DNA of 64,000 nucleotides from Agapetus fuscipes (GCA_951799405.1 OX637339.1:12276001-12340000), one strand, 5' to 3'; shown: positions 1 through 11,328, numbered from the stretch's first letter. The notes: generated by a model not told the origin, from the sequence alone. Numbers and translations: made by a program.

Positions 1-261
1 GAAATCCCGGCTTCATCCAGCGCTGCCCGGCCCGACCCTCTTCATTCCTACACTTGCAGGAGAAGAGGAATGGAAGGAGAAACGTCTTCAAATCAAAAAT
101 ACAAGGTAGACGCTTGAAGGTGTATTTCTGTTTTGAAAAAAAAACGAGTTAAAAAATATTCCTTAAAATAAAACTGAATGGGATATCAGTAATCTATAAT
201 CTAAGTTGCAAATATACATTAAAATTACCTTTTGTATCTAATGTGGAATTTAAAATCGACG

Positions 262-475
262 AACGATCCTTAGCCGGAGGGCTAAGGTTCGATCGCTACC
301 AAGGGTGTCAGAAATAATCTCTCGTTTCGGTTTTTATTTCGAATTCAAAATTAAAATACCGGTAGGGTTTACTCAGCCTTAAAAATAAATGAGAACATGC
401 CCCTTCAGAAGCTCGGAAATCCAGCTTCAAGTGAAGTGTTTGAAAGAAGGCCTCGGCTCCCTTGGTAAAAGATAA
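262..475 (+). repeat. SINE-1, partial
   Basis: The copy starts in the box B region (aaggttcgatcg), then carries the body landmarks gggtgtcagaaat, aaaataccggtagg and tttactcagcctt. The head and last third are missing. It is followed directly by a reverse SINE-3 piece. Confidence 0.7.
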
Positions 476-577
476 ATGTTTTTTTCAAGTCAACGAAAAG
501 CATATTTGGAAATTGAACCCATGACCTTTTTATTTCAATTCTGTAGCGTCAACTACTAGACTATGAACCGGTTAAAA
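476..577 (-). repeat. SINE-3, partial
   Basis: On the - strand this carries the tRNA-like head: the box A region reads tagtctagtagttgac after complementing, with a gaacccatgacc box B counterpart on the + strand. It is degenerate. Confidence 0.55.
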
Positions 578-1127
578 TTTCAGTGCTTCCAATAACTATA
601 GAAAATTATTTTTCAGCGAAGGACCGAAGTGTTTAAAAAAACATTTTTTAATGTAAATAAAGCTTACTTTTTGTAAGCTTACTTACTTTTCTCTTCCTCT
701 CTTACTTTTCTTACCAAAGCGGTTGCTTTTTCTTCCAAAGTAAAATGTGGGTGGATTTTTTTCGTTAGATATTCCATTAAGTAGATAAGTATTAATAATT
801 TGACATATTTGTGGATGTCACTTGTAATGACAGGTCAATATCTCACTCTGCCCTCTAATCCTTTCTAAAAGACCGCGCGCACCTCAAAAAGGGCCGCCTT
901 TCCTTATTGTGCGTATGAACTCCACTGAAGTCATGCCTCGGTGTAAGTCACTTCAATCTATCCGAAAATTGAAGCATTCGCAAAGTGAAACTACTCTCGG
1001 TGTAGTTTGCAAGAGAAGATTTTTTAAGCTATTGGGCCGAGGAAAAAACGTAAGTTAATTTTTATTTTCATTATAATTTTCAAGTTTTTGTCGATGATTT
1101 GTAGAGCTCCGTTTTGTGACTAATATC

Positions 1128-1737
1128 AGAGAATAACACATGATAGAACGATGACATGTCAGGACAATATTCTACTAAACATTCACATGACAAAATTTTG
1201 TGGTGTTTAGTCATGTGATGTTTTTTTCATGTGCCATTTATGGTTTTAGGTATGTGAGGTTTTTTCCATATTTTTATGTAAATAGTACTTAGGTATAAAC
1301 AAAATAAATAGGGTAGGTGTATATAGACTCTAGCTGTAGGATGAATTATTATTAAGTACCTAGAGTAAGGAAATATTATATTTGTAGTATACGTATTGGA
1401 AGCTTGTGAAATATGATAGACGTTTCAAGACGAATCTAAGCCTAGAATGTTTTGATTGTAATAGCTATAAAAGGCGTGAATCGTCTGCAAGGAGTCAGTC
1501 TCCAAAATACTCTTAGCCATAACAGGCCAAGTCAGCGAAAGTCAACCATACAAGTGAACCAGTGTAAAATAAATTGTGAACTAAAATAAATTAATTAAAA
1601 TAAATCTCCGTCCGTTTTAATTCAGAAGACCATCATTCTAAATTTTAAAACATTAGAATCTCAAAAACACTACAATATGATATTTTGTCTTATGATCTTT
1701 TGTCATTGTGATGTTGACTCATGTGTTATTCTGTTAT
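1128..1737. mobile_element. LTR-like or foldback-like element with an insect promoter
   Basis: Outer segments at about 1128-1143 (cagagaataacacatga) and 1722-1737 are inverted copies of each other. Between them lies a Pol II-like unit: TATAAAAG at 1466-1473, an arthropod initiator TCAGTC at 1495-1500, and repeated aataaa signals at 1565-1605. The layout resembles an LTR (promoter, short R, poly-A signals), but no TG..CA ends with a target duplication could be fixed. Confidence 0.35.
1466..1500 (+). promoter_or_regulatory. TATA box and initiator
   Basis: TATAAAAG lies 29 bases before TCAGTC, the canonical arthropod core-promoter spacing. It probably belongs to a retroelement, not to the sidestep-family gene. 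Confidence 0.4.
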
Positions 1738-2109
1738 ACGTATCGTCATGTCATCTATCGTTATGTCACTGTGTTGTTCCATAATGGAACCAATGTAGAT
1801 ATTCGAATATTCCTGGCGAAAGATAAAAAACTGGACTACGGTGTTCTTTGCTAAGCGGGCACAGATATTGAGGTGACGAAAAATGAAGTCCCTGTGTAGT
1901 TTTATTAATATGTGTGTGTGTATATAACGCGTATGAGCTGTGATCACCACTTCTGTCACTCAGGAACGTTTTCGGGGATTTCAATTATCATGTTCAGATG
2001 GTGAAGATAATGTTTTAATCGGAATACATCCATTCCATCAAATTAAACACTTATTCAAGCTGTATAAAAAGAATGAGGGGAATTTGTGTGTGGATTTCGA
2101 GACGAAATC

Positions 2110-2262
2110 TTGAGTCTAAAATTATCAAGATTTCTCCCCTCCCCCCCATCGACGCTATTTATTGTTGGCAAGAATGGATGGCATTCGTGGCTCCTTACAA
2201 ACTTTGAAATTTGTAAATTGTTATTTTTCGGCTCTTGCGACTCAAAAGGTTGCCGACCCCTG
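2110..2262 (+). mobile_element. hAT-type MITE, right part
   Basis: The end ggttgccgacccctg and the inner cgctatttattgttg and ggctc segments match the complete MITE at 17443-17724 (reverse order of its landmarks). The left terminal repeat is missing. Confidence 0.55.
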
Positions 2263-2571
2263 AGTTAGACCAAAAAAAATGGTGGTTGATCTGCAATGTC
2301 GGCGGCTTAAATGGTTATTTTAATAAAGTATGTGAGGCTTTGGAAAACGTTATAAAAGGTTGCTAGGCAAATGCTAACCAATAATTTGATACTGGTTTGC
2401 TGAGGAACTTAGTTACACCTTCAAGTGACGTTAATTGCAGCCGAGGAAAATTAAAATTTTGATTTGTAATCCGTGCAAAAAAACGTTCTGACTCGTATTT
2501 AGTACGTAAATGTTATTATTTGATAAATTACAATTTATTCTCCTTGATTTATATCTTAAAAGCTGTTAATA

Positions 2572-2770
2572 TAAAGCTGACCACCCGTATTGTAAAAAAA
2601 TACTCACTTTGCCAGTGCTACCTCTGTTTCAAGGAAGGTTGCCAAAAGCTGTAGAGTGTATGCTAATTTGAGATTTGAATTTTTGTTTTTTAAGTGCAAA
2701 TGCGACATGTAAGCGTAAACTTACATGTTACTGTTCGTTAGCATGCATTCGATTTATATCATAAACGTAA
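2572..2770 (+). repeat. REP-2, partial
   Basis: Landmarks in order: gctgaccacccgta, tcactttgccagtg, ctctgtttcaagg, aaacttacatg. The start is truncated and the copy is strongly diverged. Confidence 0.65.
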
Positions 2771-3354
2771 GTTTATCCTGTAATTATATCTCCATAATAT
2801 ATCCCACAGGACCCAAGTCTTCTCGTTCGAAACGTATTTTCAAAAAAACCGTCTACCAACTGATCTATCGACTGGTCCTTCCATATTTGTGTAAATCTGA
2901 ATAGTTTTCAACACCACACTGCAGTTGAATGTATCAGTGTTCCAGTCCCCACTGTGGAGTCGACACAAATACAAACACCGCAGTAACAGTGATTGCGTGG
3001 CATTGCCGTGATTGGTGATTTCACTTTACTTCTCTGGCGAGCGCGTTAAAACTTTATGGTTAAGTTAACGACCGTTAAGCGCGATCTACATGTGCTATGT
3101 TTGCCTATAAAAATGTTGTCAAAGTGTGGATTATACTGCTACTAAAATGCATTCCTATTCCGACTCTTTAGAGAGAATCTCAGCATTTGGTATTTGGTGC
3201 CGCCAGGTAATTCCTTTCTGTTAAGAAGCTTTCTGTTAGACCACATCTCGAAAGCCTGCAGTCACTTAAAAAAGCGTACTTCTTCGTGTTTCAATCCTAG
3301 GATTATGGAATAAATGAGTTCAAAAAATAATATTAGCTAGAAAAGGATGTGAGA

Positions 3355-3645
3355 ACGTAACGCATCGTAACGCAAACGTAACTAAGCTACACGTATAGAG
3401 CAACTTCCCCGAAAAGGATCGTATGTGGTGTGTGGACCCTATTTATTTCACGGTAAAAGGGCCGGCCTTACGTCAACTACTTCACCTGAAGTGTAAGTTT
3501 CCCAGCTTTAGAGGGACTGGTTCTCATTTATTTTGAAGGTTGAGCATCCATTTTAGTTGAGTAGAAGAAATGGGAAAAAAATTCAGACATCTTTGGTAGA
3601 GAATGCAAGCATTCTGCCAACTTATTATCTATCGACCGTACTTAT
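3355..3645 (-). repeat. SINE-1
   Basis: Read on the - strand it runs from the head (ggtcgatagataataag, gaatgcttgcattc) through the body to the 3' end aacgcaacta-complement. Body landmarks on the + strand are ggccggccttacgtcaac and cccagcttt. The centre is damaged. Confidence 0.75.
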
Positions 3646-3811
3646 AAATAAAACTACTTGTTTGTTTTTTTTTTAAGTCATTGTATATCCTTCCTAACAC
3701 TTCTCCTGCCCCAGGCGTTTGAACGGTTTTTCCTTCAATACAAATAAATAGCCGGGCGCAAATAAAGCTGTACACTACACCCAGTATACAACATAACATT
3801 CTAACTCAACC

Positions 3812-3905
3812 AAAGCGTGTACCAAAAAATACATCGAAACTAAAACAGCGCTTTCAGTGAGAGTTTTAGTTTCCTAACATTTTCGGATAGACGCTGTGGT
3901 TGAGT
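3812..3905. repeat. Small hairpin (MITE-like) repeat
   Basis: The left arm (aaagcgtgtaccaaaaaata, then aaactaaaac, then gctttcagtgag) reappears inverted in the right arm (gagttttagttt, acgctgtggtt). Related copies lie at about 14693-14765 and 15893-15992, and single arms near 46520 and 16885. Confidence 0.5.
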
Positions 3906-4079
3906 CTAAACTTGTGTAAATGCCAGTGCGGTAATAACAAATGTCGTTCTTGTGCATGTTGTGCACAGAGTGCGACAAACCAATAACACTGTATGTTATA
4001 CGAGATAAAGACTGACATGCCTGCATGCCACTTCTGCATGTGCGGCCTCCTCTCGTCAAACTCAAGGATGTCGGTTCCT

Positions 4080-4415
4080 ATTCAAAAGTCAACCAGCAAA
4101 GACAAATGGCTAGCAAAACAAGGCACTGCCTTTACAAGAGAATGGCAATCATCAGAGACAAATGGCTAGCACAACAAAAAAGTGCATTGAAAAAAGAATA
4201 ACGACCATCAGAGACAAATCATCCGCTTAGTGCTTGCTTATCTGATGTCCATCAGAGGTAATTTCACACGAGCAATGTGTGTATGCGTACTGCGACAATG
4301 GTTCAACCAAAGCGCGAAGTCCCTGTTTCGAGCCGCAGCATCCAAGGTCAAAATAGCCATGATGATCGCCGATCTTCGATAGAAGTGACACCAAAATAAG
4401 AAGAAGAAGAGACAG
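4080..4415 (+). mobile_element. LINE 3' fragment
   Basis: The + strand encodes a degraded reverse-transcriptase C-terminus, seen as SLFRAAASKVKIAMMIADLR at about 4320-4380. The repeated motif catcagagacaaatggctag occurs upstream. The family also appears on the - strand at 16008-16165, 57395-57540 and 58031-58170. Confidence 0.6.
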
Positions 4416-4724
4416 GGAAACATTATTGCAAGTGATCGTCGACGTCAGCGGGACCCGACACGGTACTAGAAGACGAATAAAATCATATTTGGCATACGAC
4501 AACGAGCTACATGCAAGTATGTCACACATGAATGGCAGTCTGAAGCGAGCTTTACCCATAAAGACTGAGAAGCAGGACGTTAAGCAAAATGTGGCGGTAT
4601 TGAGGGGAACATTCGATGCGGTCGTATAAAGGAGCGCAGTGGAAACGACGCCACAGCTTGTCACAGCATGCAGACACGTGAGAACACTAATTGGTACTGA
4701 AAATACTGCTTAGGACTCTTAATT

Positions 4725-4835
4725 TGTTAGCGCGTTGTCGCGCATGTGGCGTGTGCAACTCATTTATTTTTACAGGTAAGGGGGCCGGGCATACGCTAAC
4801 CACAAAACCGAAGTCTAGCTCCCGAGGATGCCGCA
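4725..4835 (-). repeat. SINE-1, 3' part
   Basis: Landmarks gcgttgtcgcgcatgtggcg, tatttttacaggtaaggggg and ccgaggatg match the 3' half of SINE-1 in reverse. Confidence 0.65.
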
Positions 4836-4904
4836 AGAAAGACTGGAATCTGTTGATTGAGAATAAGAAAAGAGAGTGAGAAAGCCAGTCTCCTGAAATA
4901 GCTC

Positions 4905-5282
4905 CTCATCATAATCTATAATATAAGTTGCAAAGGTATATTGACAATTAAGGCTCATATTTAATGCATGCCTACAAGCATGCACGTGTTAGTTCGCGCT
5001 TACACATGCTGCATATGTATATACTAAATCTAAATCTAAGCCGCAAAGATATGTATCATCTGAAATTCATATAAAATGCATTCCCACAAGCAGACACGCA
5101 TAATTTCGCGCTCACACATGCCGCATGTGGACCTACAGTATAAAAAAATCAATCTCAAATGAACATAAGCCCTGCAACTCTTGCCAACCTTCACTGAAAT
5201 AGGGGTGACATTGGCAAAGTGAACCATTTTTTACAGTATGGGTGGTCAGCCTCATACCAACCTATAAGGCAAGGAATTATAA
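4905..5282 (-). repeat. REP-2, two adjacent reverse copies
   Basis: A truncated copy (4905-5025) abuts a nearly complete one (5027-5282). The complete one has the tail (taaatctaaatctaag), cattcccacaagcagacacg, aaccattttttacagtatgg and cataccaacctataa in order. Confidence 0.85.
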
Positions 5283-5294
5283 ATATACATACTA

Positions 5295-5400
5295 TATAAA
5301 GCAAACCTCTTGGCAAAGTGGGGTGACATTGGCAAAAGTGAACCACTTTTCTACAAAATTGGGGGTCAGCCTCATACCAACCTATTAGACACGGAGCATG
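5295..5400 (-). repeat. REP-2, 5' part
   Basis: Repeats ggggtgacattggcaaaagt and cagcctcataccaacctat right after the previous copy. It could be a partial tandem duplication of it. Confidence 0.7.
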
Positions 5401-5880
5401 ATGCATGAATTGTGGTCATTTTCCACGCAGCCTCATGAAAAGGACGAATTTAAACTGGACTTACCAACCTTCTAGAGTCTGGAAAGCTGGCTACGTCACA
5501 AACGGAACGTCGAGAATAATGTAAGTTTTACCATAATAGTTTGTCTGCTGTCCGAAAAGTGTGATCAACCTTGTAATTTACCCATGAGAAGGTACCTCTT
5601 GATATGTATAGATAATCGTTATAGTCAATTTCATACATAACTATAACTTCTCTTTCATTGCAGCATAAAATGATTATAATTTAAATATTTATTCTACATT
5701 GAATACAGGGCATTGTCGATGGTCTGAGCCACAAAAATCTTGATAAATACGTTTGAAGTAATGTCAGTTAGGTACAAAGGAAGCTAGTCTAATGTAGTGT
5801 CGGGAATTTCATTTTTACTGCTTGCCACACTAAGTGACAGTGCTTCTTAAACTGTTAATAATTTAATTTTTTTTTTTTTT

Positions 5881-6123
5881 TTCTTAAACGTAGTTTAATT
5901 TTCACAATAATATTTTATATCTCTAGCACTTTCGACCTTCAATACTCAGGTCATTATCAACCTATTATCTACCTATTTATTTGAATTTATATATTTTGAT
6001 CTATGGTTTGTTCTTAATAATTTTAATTTGACATACATCACTCTTGATAATGACCAGAGTATTGAAGGTCGAAAGTGCTCGAGATATAAAATATAATTGT
6101 GAAAATTGAACTACGTGTAAGAA
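5881..6123. mobile_element. Foldback element with Penelope-like terminus
   Basis: The arms 5881-5960 and 6044-6123 are inverted copies of 80 bp with only a few differences, around an 83-bp AT-rich spacer. Each arm contains gaccttcaatactc or its complement, then ctttcgac and a stretch ending gtgaaaatt. The same plan (stem, gaaa, tail with aataaa-like sequence) recurs at 27605-27870 and 62761-62936. Confidence 0.75.
6041..6083 (+). ncRNA. Hammerhead ribozyme-like motif (degenerate)
   Basis: Stem I CTC/GAG, core TTGATAA, one extra T, stem II GACC (6052-6055) with GGTC (6067-6070), GAAAG, a TG loop and CTC before the predicted cut at 6080/6081. C3 to U is matched by G8 to A, a compensatory pair. 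Only three base pairs in stem I make this weak. Confidence 0.35.
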
Positions 6124-6272
6124 AAAAATAATTTTATTTTAAATAAAATGAATTTTTACTGTGTGAATACACAAACCCTACAAAATGTAAATATTTTTTT
6201 TTTTTTAATATAATTATGCACTGCTTACGAAAATATTTTATATTAAATGAAGGATGTAATTTGGTTCCATAT

Positions 6273-6667
6273 TGTTACGAATATGTAATTGTACGTTTTG
6301 TTTGCCTGTGTGAGTTGGTGAGTTATGTCTGTGTGAGTGTGTGAAGTCTCTGGATGTAGATTCTTATATAATTATATTTTGTATTGTTTGTGTATTAACA
6401 CTTTATATAATTTGATATTTATATCAGTCGCAATTGCTCTAGTGCTAAAATTGTAAGGTCTCGCATGTTCCAATTCTCGGTGATTCGAGAATTATCCTTA
6501 GTCTTATTATAAATAAGAACCAAAGCTCTCTGTGGCCAAGGAGAAGCGTACCGACCGTTCAATTGTAAAGGTGTAATGTGACTCTGAATGTTAACCGTAT
6601 CTGAAATAAATTGTGCAAAATAAATAAGCGCAATTTTATTTAATTAAACCCCGCGCAAATTATAACA
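6273..6667 (+). mobile_element. Solo LTR with 4-bp target duplication
   Basis: The 395-bp unit begins TGTTACGA and ends ATTATAACA and is flanked on both sides by ATAT (6269-6272 and 6668-6671). It has an initiator-like region and aataaa signals near 6604 and 6621. A 4- to 5-bp target duplication and TG..CA ends are those of a Ty3/gypsy- or BEL-type LTR; no internal coding region adjoins. Confidence 0.8.
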
Positions 6668-6957
6668 ATATTTTAAGGAAAATAGCTGAAATACGGCCCG
6701 TAGTGCTTAAAAACTCTTTGCTTCGTCTTCTTTATGTGTCATGTGGGGCTCCCCCAAAGTTGGCGATCAATTTGTTGAACATGTTTTTATCCTGGGCTGT
6801 TTGGGACAGCTCTTCCACACTTCAGATGCCAGTCCACTCCCTTATATTTCCCAGCCAGGACATATTCTGTCTCCTACGGGCCTTCGTCGTCCCTCAATTT
6901 TTCCTTTCAATACTAAAACTACTTTCGTGTTGAAACTGGTTTAAATACTGTACCCCT

Positions 6958-7218
6958 AATCTAATCTAATCTAATCTAAGTTGCAAAGATATGTTACATT
7001 GGAGATTCACATTACATGCATTCCCACAACCAGACACGTACAAGTTCGCGCTTGCACGTGCCTCATGTGAGCCTACATCATAAAAACCAAACCATCTCAA
7101 ATGGACATACACCCTGCAACTCTTGCCGTCCTTTCCTGTAACAGGGGTGACATTGGCAAAGTGAACCCTTTTTACAGCATGGGTGGTCAGCCGCATACCA
7201 ACCTATAAGTCAAGGAAC
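6958..7218 (-). repeat. REP-2, complete
   Basis: The tail (taatctaatctaatctaag) opens it on the + strand; the other end is ataccaacctataagtcaag. On the - strand a 76-codon frame (start [16 protein letters not shown]) is open, as in two other complete copies. Confidence 0.9.
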
Positions 7219-7504
7219 AAATTCCCCTCATTCATGTAAAGGTTTTCATTTGTAAAACAGCTTAAAGTCGATTCTTCCATACTACAAAATGGGTGTAATT
7301 TTAGTATTAGCTTCAACTTATGTAATGAATAAGACCGCGTGAGTCGGATTTTGGAAGTGTAAAAAGGATTAAATACCACGCACAGTAAACGAAAGCTTGT
7401 ATCAAAATTTTAAATGGAAATGAGGGTGTCGTGTGAGCTGCATAAAAAGATTACACTTTTGATTTTGCTCAAAAGTTTGTACAAAAAATGTACGTTGGTA
7501 GGTT

Positions 7505-7712
7505 ATGGGCGATAAATCAGTTGCATTCCATACCAAAGAGAGGTTGTCAAAAATGATTTCCCGGCCCGGCGGTTTCTTGGCTCATTTCGAACCCAAAATA
7601 AATACCTACAAAATTTACTCAGTCTTCATAAGCAATGAGAACCAGCCTCATCGGGAGCTGGGAGCCCCATGGCAACTGAAGTATTTAGTTGACGGAAAAT
7701 TGACGTTTTAAT
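7505..7712 (+). repeat. SINE-1, partial
   Basis: Head remnant gcattccataccaaagag, then aaatgatttcccgg, tttactcagtcttc, aatgagaaccagcc and gggagctggg. Box B is deleted and the 3' third is absent. Confidence 0.7.
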
Positions 7713-7974
7713 GGAAAATATATATATTTTTTTAATTTCTGATTGAATGTTTGAGAATCTTTTACTTTGTAAGAGTGCGTTCTCTATTTGAATAATTGAT
7801 TGACCAATAAAATGGCGGCCGTAAACACACTTCTGGCGGGAAACGAGAGCTGTCAACTTTGTTATACAACACACACACATACACAGAGAGAGCTTTCCGG
7901 TTCCTGAAAAACCTTAAAAATATTGAGTCATTGTAAAAATCTTCGCTGGTGTATAATTATGTAAATATATCTTT

Positions 7975-8110
7975 TATCTATAAGCGTTGCAAAGGTATAC
8001 CTACTTACATTTTAGATAATTCATGTCCACAACCGATACGTGTAAGTTCGCGCGTACTCACGTTGTACATTTACTGAATGCTGCATATCACTTACAAAAT
8101 AAAAACCCAA
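7975..8110 (-). repeat. REP-2, 3' part
   Basis: ataagcgttgcaaaggtata, then acgtgtaagttcgcgcg and cttacaaaataaaaaccc match the 3' half in reverse. It abuts an LTR fragment. Confidence 0.6.
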
Positions 8111-8112
8111 AA

Positions 8113-8522
8113 ACTTCGGTTAATTTATTTCATACAATTTATTTTGAGGCACCGTTCGCATTTGGTTCGAACAGAGTTAACTTTTGTACTGTATTGCTCG
8201 CCAGCTCCGATAAAAGTCTGCGCTACAGCTATCTTTAGCCGTTTATATAGTATGAATTAAGGACGGTTCTCGAAATATCGGGAACTGAAATTCGTGATTT
8301 TGCCAGAATATCTTTAGCCGTTTATATAGTATTAATTAAGGACGATTCTCGAAACATCGGGAACTGGAACATTCGTGATTTTGCCAGAATATTATATTTA
8401 GAAGATTCGAGCGAATGCTCACACCATTAAAAAAATACACGTATAATTATTTAAACACCTACATCGAGAGACACAGATACATTCGCACAAGTAAGAGCAT
8501 ACACAATCACACATTCGTAACA
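8113..8522 (-). mobile_element. LTR fragment with internal tandem duplication
   Basis: Its + strand right end attcgtaaca is the complement of the TGTTACGAAT LTR start at 6273. Inner stretches match the LTR at 54752-55053 (ttaatttatttcatacaatt). Two roughly 80-bp direct copies, 8228-8307 and 8309-8392, start atctttagccgtttatatag and carry the LTR TATA-like region, so the promoter is doubled. Confidence 0.6.
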
Positions 8523-8645
8523 ATATCAATGAAAATCTACTCCAGGATGTTTTTTTTCGTAATTAATGATGTTCGGTAACAACTATTGGTATTTATTGAG
8601 AGATCGCCGCTGCTATGGATACTTTGTACACACTTACACACTCCT

Positions 8646-8648
<3 letters not shown>

Positions 8649-8676
<28 letters not shown>
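8649..8676. repeat. (CA)n microsatellite
   Basis: About 14 CA units in a row. Confidence 0.95.
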
Positions 8677-8678
<2 letters not shown>

Positions 8679-9554
8679 ATGTATTATTCAAATTTACGAC
8701 CAAAAACAAGAAAGCCTTTGTTGTGTTTTTTACGTCCACATTTTATTTGGACTCCACGCTGCAGTGGACTCATTAAAAATGTTTTACCGTCGATGTAGTA
8801 ACCGGGTGACACGCGCGCTCACGAAAATATGCAACTTAGATTATTGCCGACACGCCACGTGTGAACGAACCTCTACACCTCACAGCTGTTTTAGAATTGA
8901 TCTGCATTTTTTTTGTGATGAATTTGTTTGTGGGCAGAAAATCACTAACAGGAGTGAAGTGTGCGCTGTCGCATTATCGTGGTGTAATATCTGGTTAGAA
9001 TTTGACTGAGATATGTTATAATCTTGGATAAACAGGTGAAGGTAAGACTCGTATAATCCGAATATAACGTCATTCCGAGAATTTAAAATAATATATCGCG
9101 TTTTATATGTACTGGCAAATCTGTTCTACATTAAAAGATTTAAAGAAGAAATGTACATTATTTTTTATTAACACAAAGAGAGCAACTGATACAAATGGCA
9201 TTGAAAATTATAAGCTCTTCTTCCTTTTTAAAAGGCTACTGGAAAAATCTATTATTGGAATGAGCACCCCAAAGTCCTTGTGGTTTATGTTTCAACTAAA
9301 TAATAAAAAGGTTACCACCGATTTCGCCAGATGTCAGACTGCAGTTTGGGCCAATATCCATGACTCGTTCCGAAAAAAATAAGTATTTTTTACTTCGCTA
9401 ATGTTGTATAACCTAAGGATAATATTCCTTATGGACCGTACAACGATCGACACAATAAATAAGGAAAATTGAATGTACCTAGTACATATAACGTTGATAT
9501 GAAGCTAACCTTCATTTGTTAATTTTTGCTAAATTGTTTGCAAATAAAACCTGT
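8677..9554. other. No recognisable feature
   Basis: Open frames up to 147 codons overlap this stretch, but one begins inside the CA repeat and none has a recognisable domain or codon bias. Confidence 0.4.
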
Positions 9555-9735
9555 ATCCAGCCGCCATTCCACTGTTGGTGGTAAATTCCTCCGCATAAGA
9601 GTCTCCACTCTGTTCTGTCCAAAGATAAATCTTTGATCTGTGGTTCTGTCCTTGCTTACTTCTTTCAACTCCTCATTCATCACTCTTTCAATGCGTCTCT
9701 TCTCTTTTTCTCACTCTGCAGGTTCCAGTTAAAAA
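9555..9735 (-). mobile_element. LINE 3' fragment
   Basis: The - strand reads a degraded WNLQSEKKRR...KEVSKDR, then TEWRLLCGG and HQQWNGG, the C-terminus of the same LINE family as 16257-16640. The adjoining SINE-1 starts exactly at its broken edge. Confidence 0.65.
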
Positions 9736-10195
9736 CGCGAACGCAGCTAAGCCACACATATAGTGTAACTTCTTGCCGCGTACTCTCCGAAAGGGTTGCA
9801 TGTGGCGAGTGGAACATATTTATTTTTACAGATAAGGACGCCGGCCTACTCCAAACGCTTTACTGTAAGTAGAAGTTTCCCTGCTTCCAATAAGGGAAGT
9901 TCTTATTCTTTGTGAAGGCTGAATTAACCTTTTGTTGGTAAGAAATAAACGTCGAAACGCGAAATCATTTATGTCACCCTGTGCAATTGAAATGGGGGTT
10001 TCTCAGCTCCCGAGGGACTGGTACGCATTTCTAGTGAAGGCTGAGTAACCTAGCTGGTATTTTATTTTGGTTTTTAAATGAACATCGAAACGGGAAATTA
10101 TTTTTGTCGGATTCACCCTCGCTGGGATTTGAACCCGAGCTCTCGACATAGAATGCATACACTCTACCAACTGAGCCATGGACCGGACTCAGTTA
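9736..10195 (-). repeat. SINE-1, two reverse copies in a row
   Basis: The first (9736-9945) carries the 3' half: acttcttgccgcg, tatttttacagataagg. The second (9995-10195) carries the body and a good head: box B complement gggatttgaacccgagct and box A complement accaactgagccatggacc. Confidence 0.85.
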
Positions 10196-10493
10196 GTGCC
10201 CTTTTTTAAATCAATTATACATTTCGAAAGAATTCGGAATGCTTTCACGGCTCCTTCTTAGATATCATAGACCCCCAGATCGTGTTTCAATGTAATCTTT
10301 GATAGTGGGAAGAGTGCATTAGGTTCCCTACCACAAGGGCCCCCTCTGTCAATCAAGCCATCAAACTGTGTTTTACTACCAAACACTTGAAGGCTCGTCT
10401 GGCTTACGTCAATCTACAACCATCTAATGGACTTTTAAAGCCAGCAGGAGCGTGCACTGTGTAGAGGCAAACAGCCCAAGAGAATTTGACAAA

Positions 10494-10786
10494 GATAGGT
10501 TGGTATGAAGCTGACCCCCGTGCTGTAAAAATTGGTTCACTTTTGCCAATGCCACTGCGGTTTCAGGGAAAGACGACAGGAGTTGCAAGGTTGTTCATGT
10601 GAGTTTTTTTTTATGCACACATGCAGAATGTTTTTTTTTATTTCCCCCCATTAGTTTTAAATGGGGGGAATTTGCAGGGGGAAACATGCAGAATGTGTAG
10701 GCGCGAACCTACATGTACCTGTCTGTGGGTATGTATTTAATATGAGCCTTAAATGTTTACATATCTTTACAGCTTAGATTATAAAT
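10494..10786 (+). repeat. REP-2 with a 53-bp insertion
   Basis: A standard copy is interrupted at 10631-10683. The 12-bp sequence acatgcagaatg occurs on both sides (10619-10630 and 10684-10695), like a target duplication. The insert holds an inverted repeat ttccccccatt/aatggggggaa. Confidence 0.8.
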
Positions 10787-10824
10787 AACTATTCCAGATA
10801 CCGTCCGTATCTGCAAACCGTGGA

Positions 10825-11058
10825 CCGGTCCGTAGCTCAGTGGTAACACTGCGGACTCTGAATGGGAAGGTTGTGGGTTCGATTCCCGGCGGAGCACAAA
10901 AAAATACCATTTATATTTTCAAATTTGCACTTCGCTGGGTTGAAAAGTTCATAAAACCTTTACCGATGACCGGTCACCAAAGGTCCATCCAGCCTTACAG
11001 CAACTGGGTCTTGTTTGAGAATTGGCGCTTTGTAGCGACGACGATCAAGCTCGTAAAA
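10825..11058 (+). repeat. SINE-3
   Basis: Head ggaccggtccgtagctcagt, box B gggttcgattcccgg, then ggagcac, ttcgctgggttgaaa, ggtccatccagccttac and gagaattggcgcttt. The head looks like a tRNA without a usable anticodon fold. Confidence 0.85.
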
Positions 11059-11328
11059 AGGTTGATAGCTCAATTGGTAGAATGCTTGCATTCCATGCCG
11101 TCTGCCGAGAGCAAAGGGTTCGATTCAAGGCTTACTCAGCCTTCACAAGAAATGAGAACCAGCCCCCCCCGGGAGCTGGGAAACCCCCATTTCAACAGAA
11201 AGTGGTTGGTGTGAGGCCGGTCCCCTTACCTGTAAAAATAAATAGGTCCTGAAGCGCCACATGCGACCCCTTCGGGGATGACGCAGGCAAGAAGATACAC
11301 TATACATATGTGTAGCTTAGTTGCGTTT
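11059..11328 (+). repeat. SINE-1
   Basis: Head ggttgatagctcaattggta, box B gggttcgattcaa, then a deletion into ggcttactcagccttc and a complete 3' end (aataggtcctgaagcgc, gtgtagcttagttgcg) with a poly-T stretch. It abuts SINE-3. Confidence 0.85.

Noticed and set aside
52..105. Possible exon after a pyrimidine tract and cttgcag
   Set aside because: The acceptor looks fair but the donor (gtagac) is weak and the short translation matches nothing in the sidestep family.
8566..9009. 147-codon frame
   Set aside because: Begins near a CA microsatellite and has no domain, splice context or codon bias.
9107..9382. 91-codon lysine-rich frame
   Set aside because: No recognisable family and plain AT-rich composition; most likely chance.
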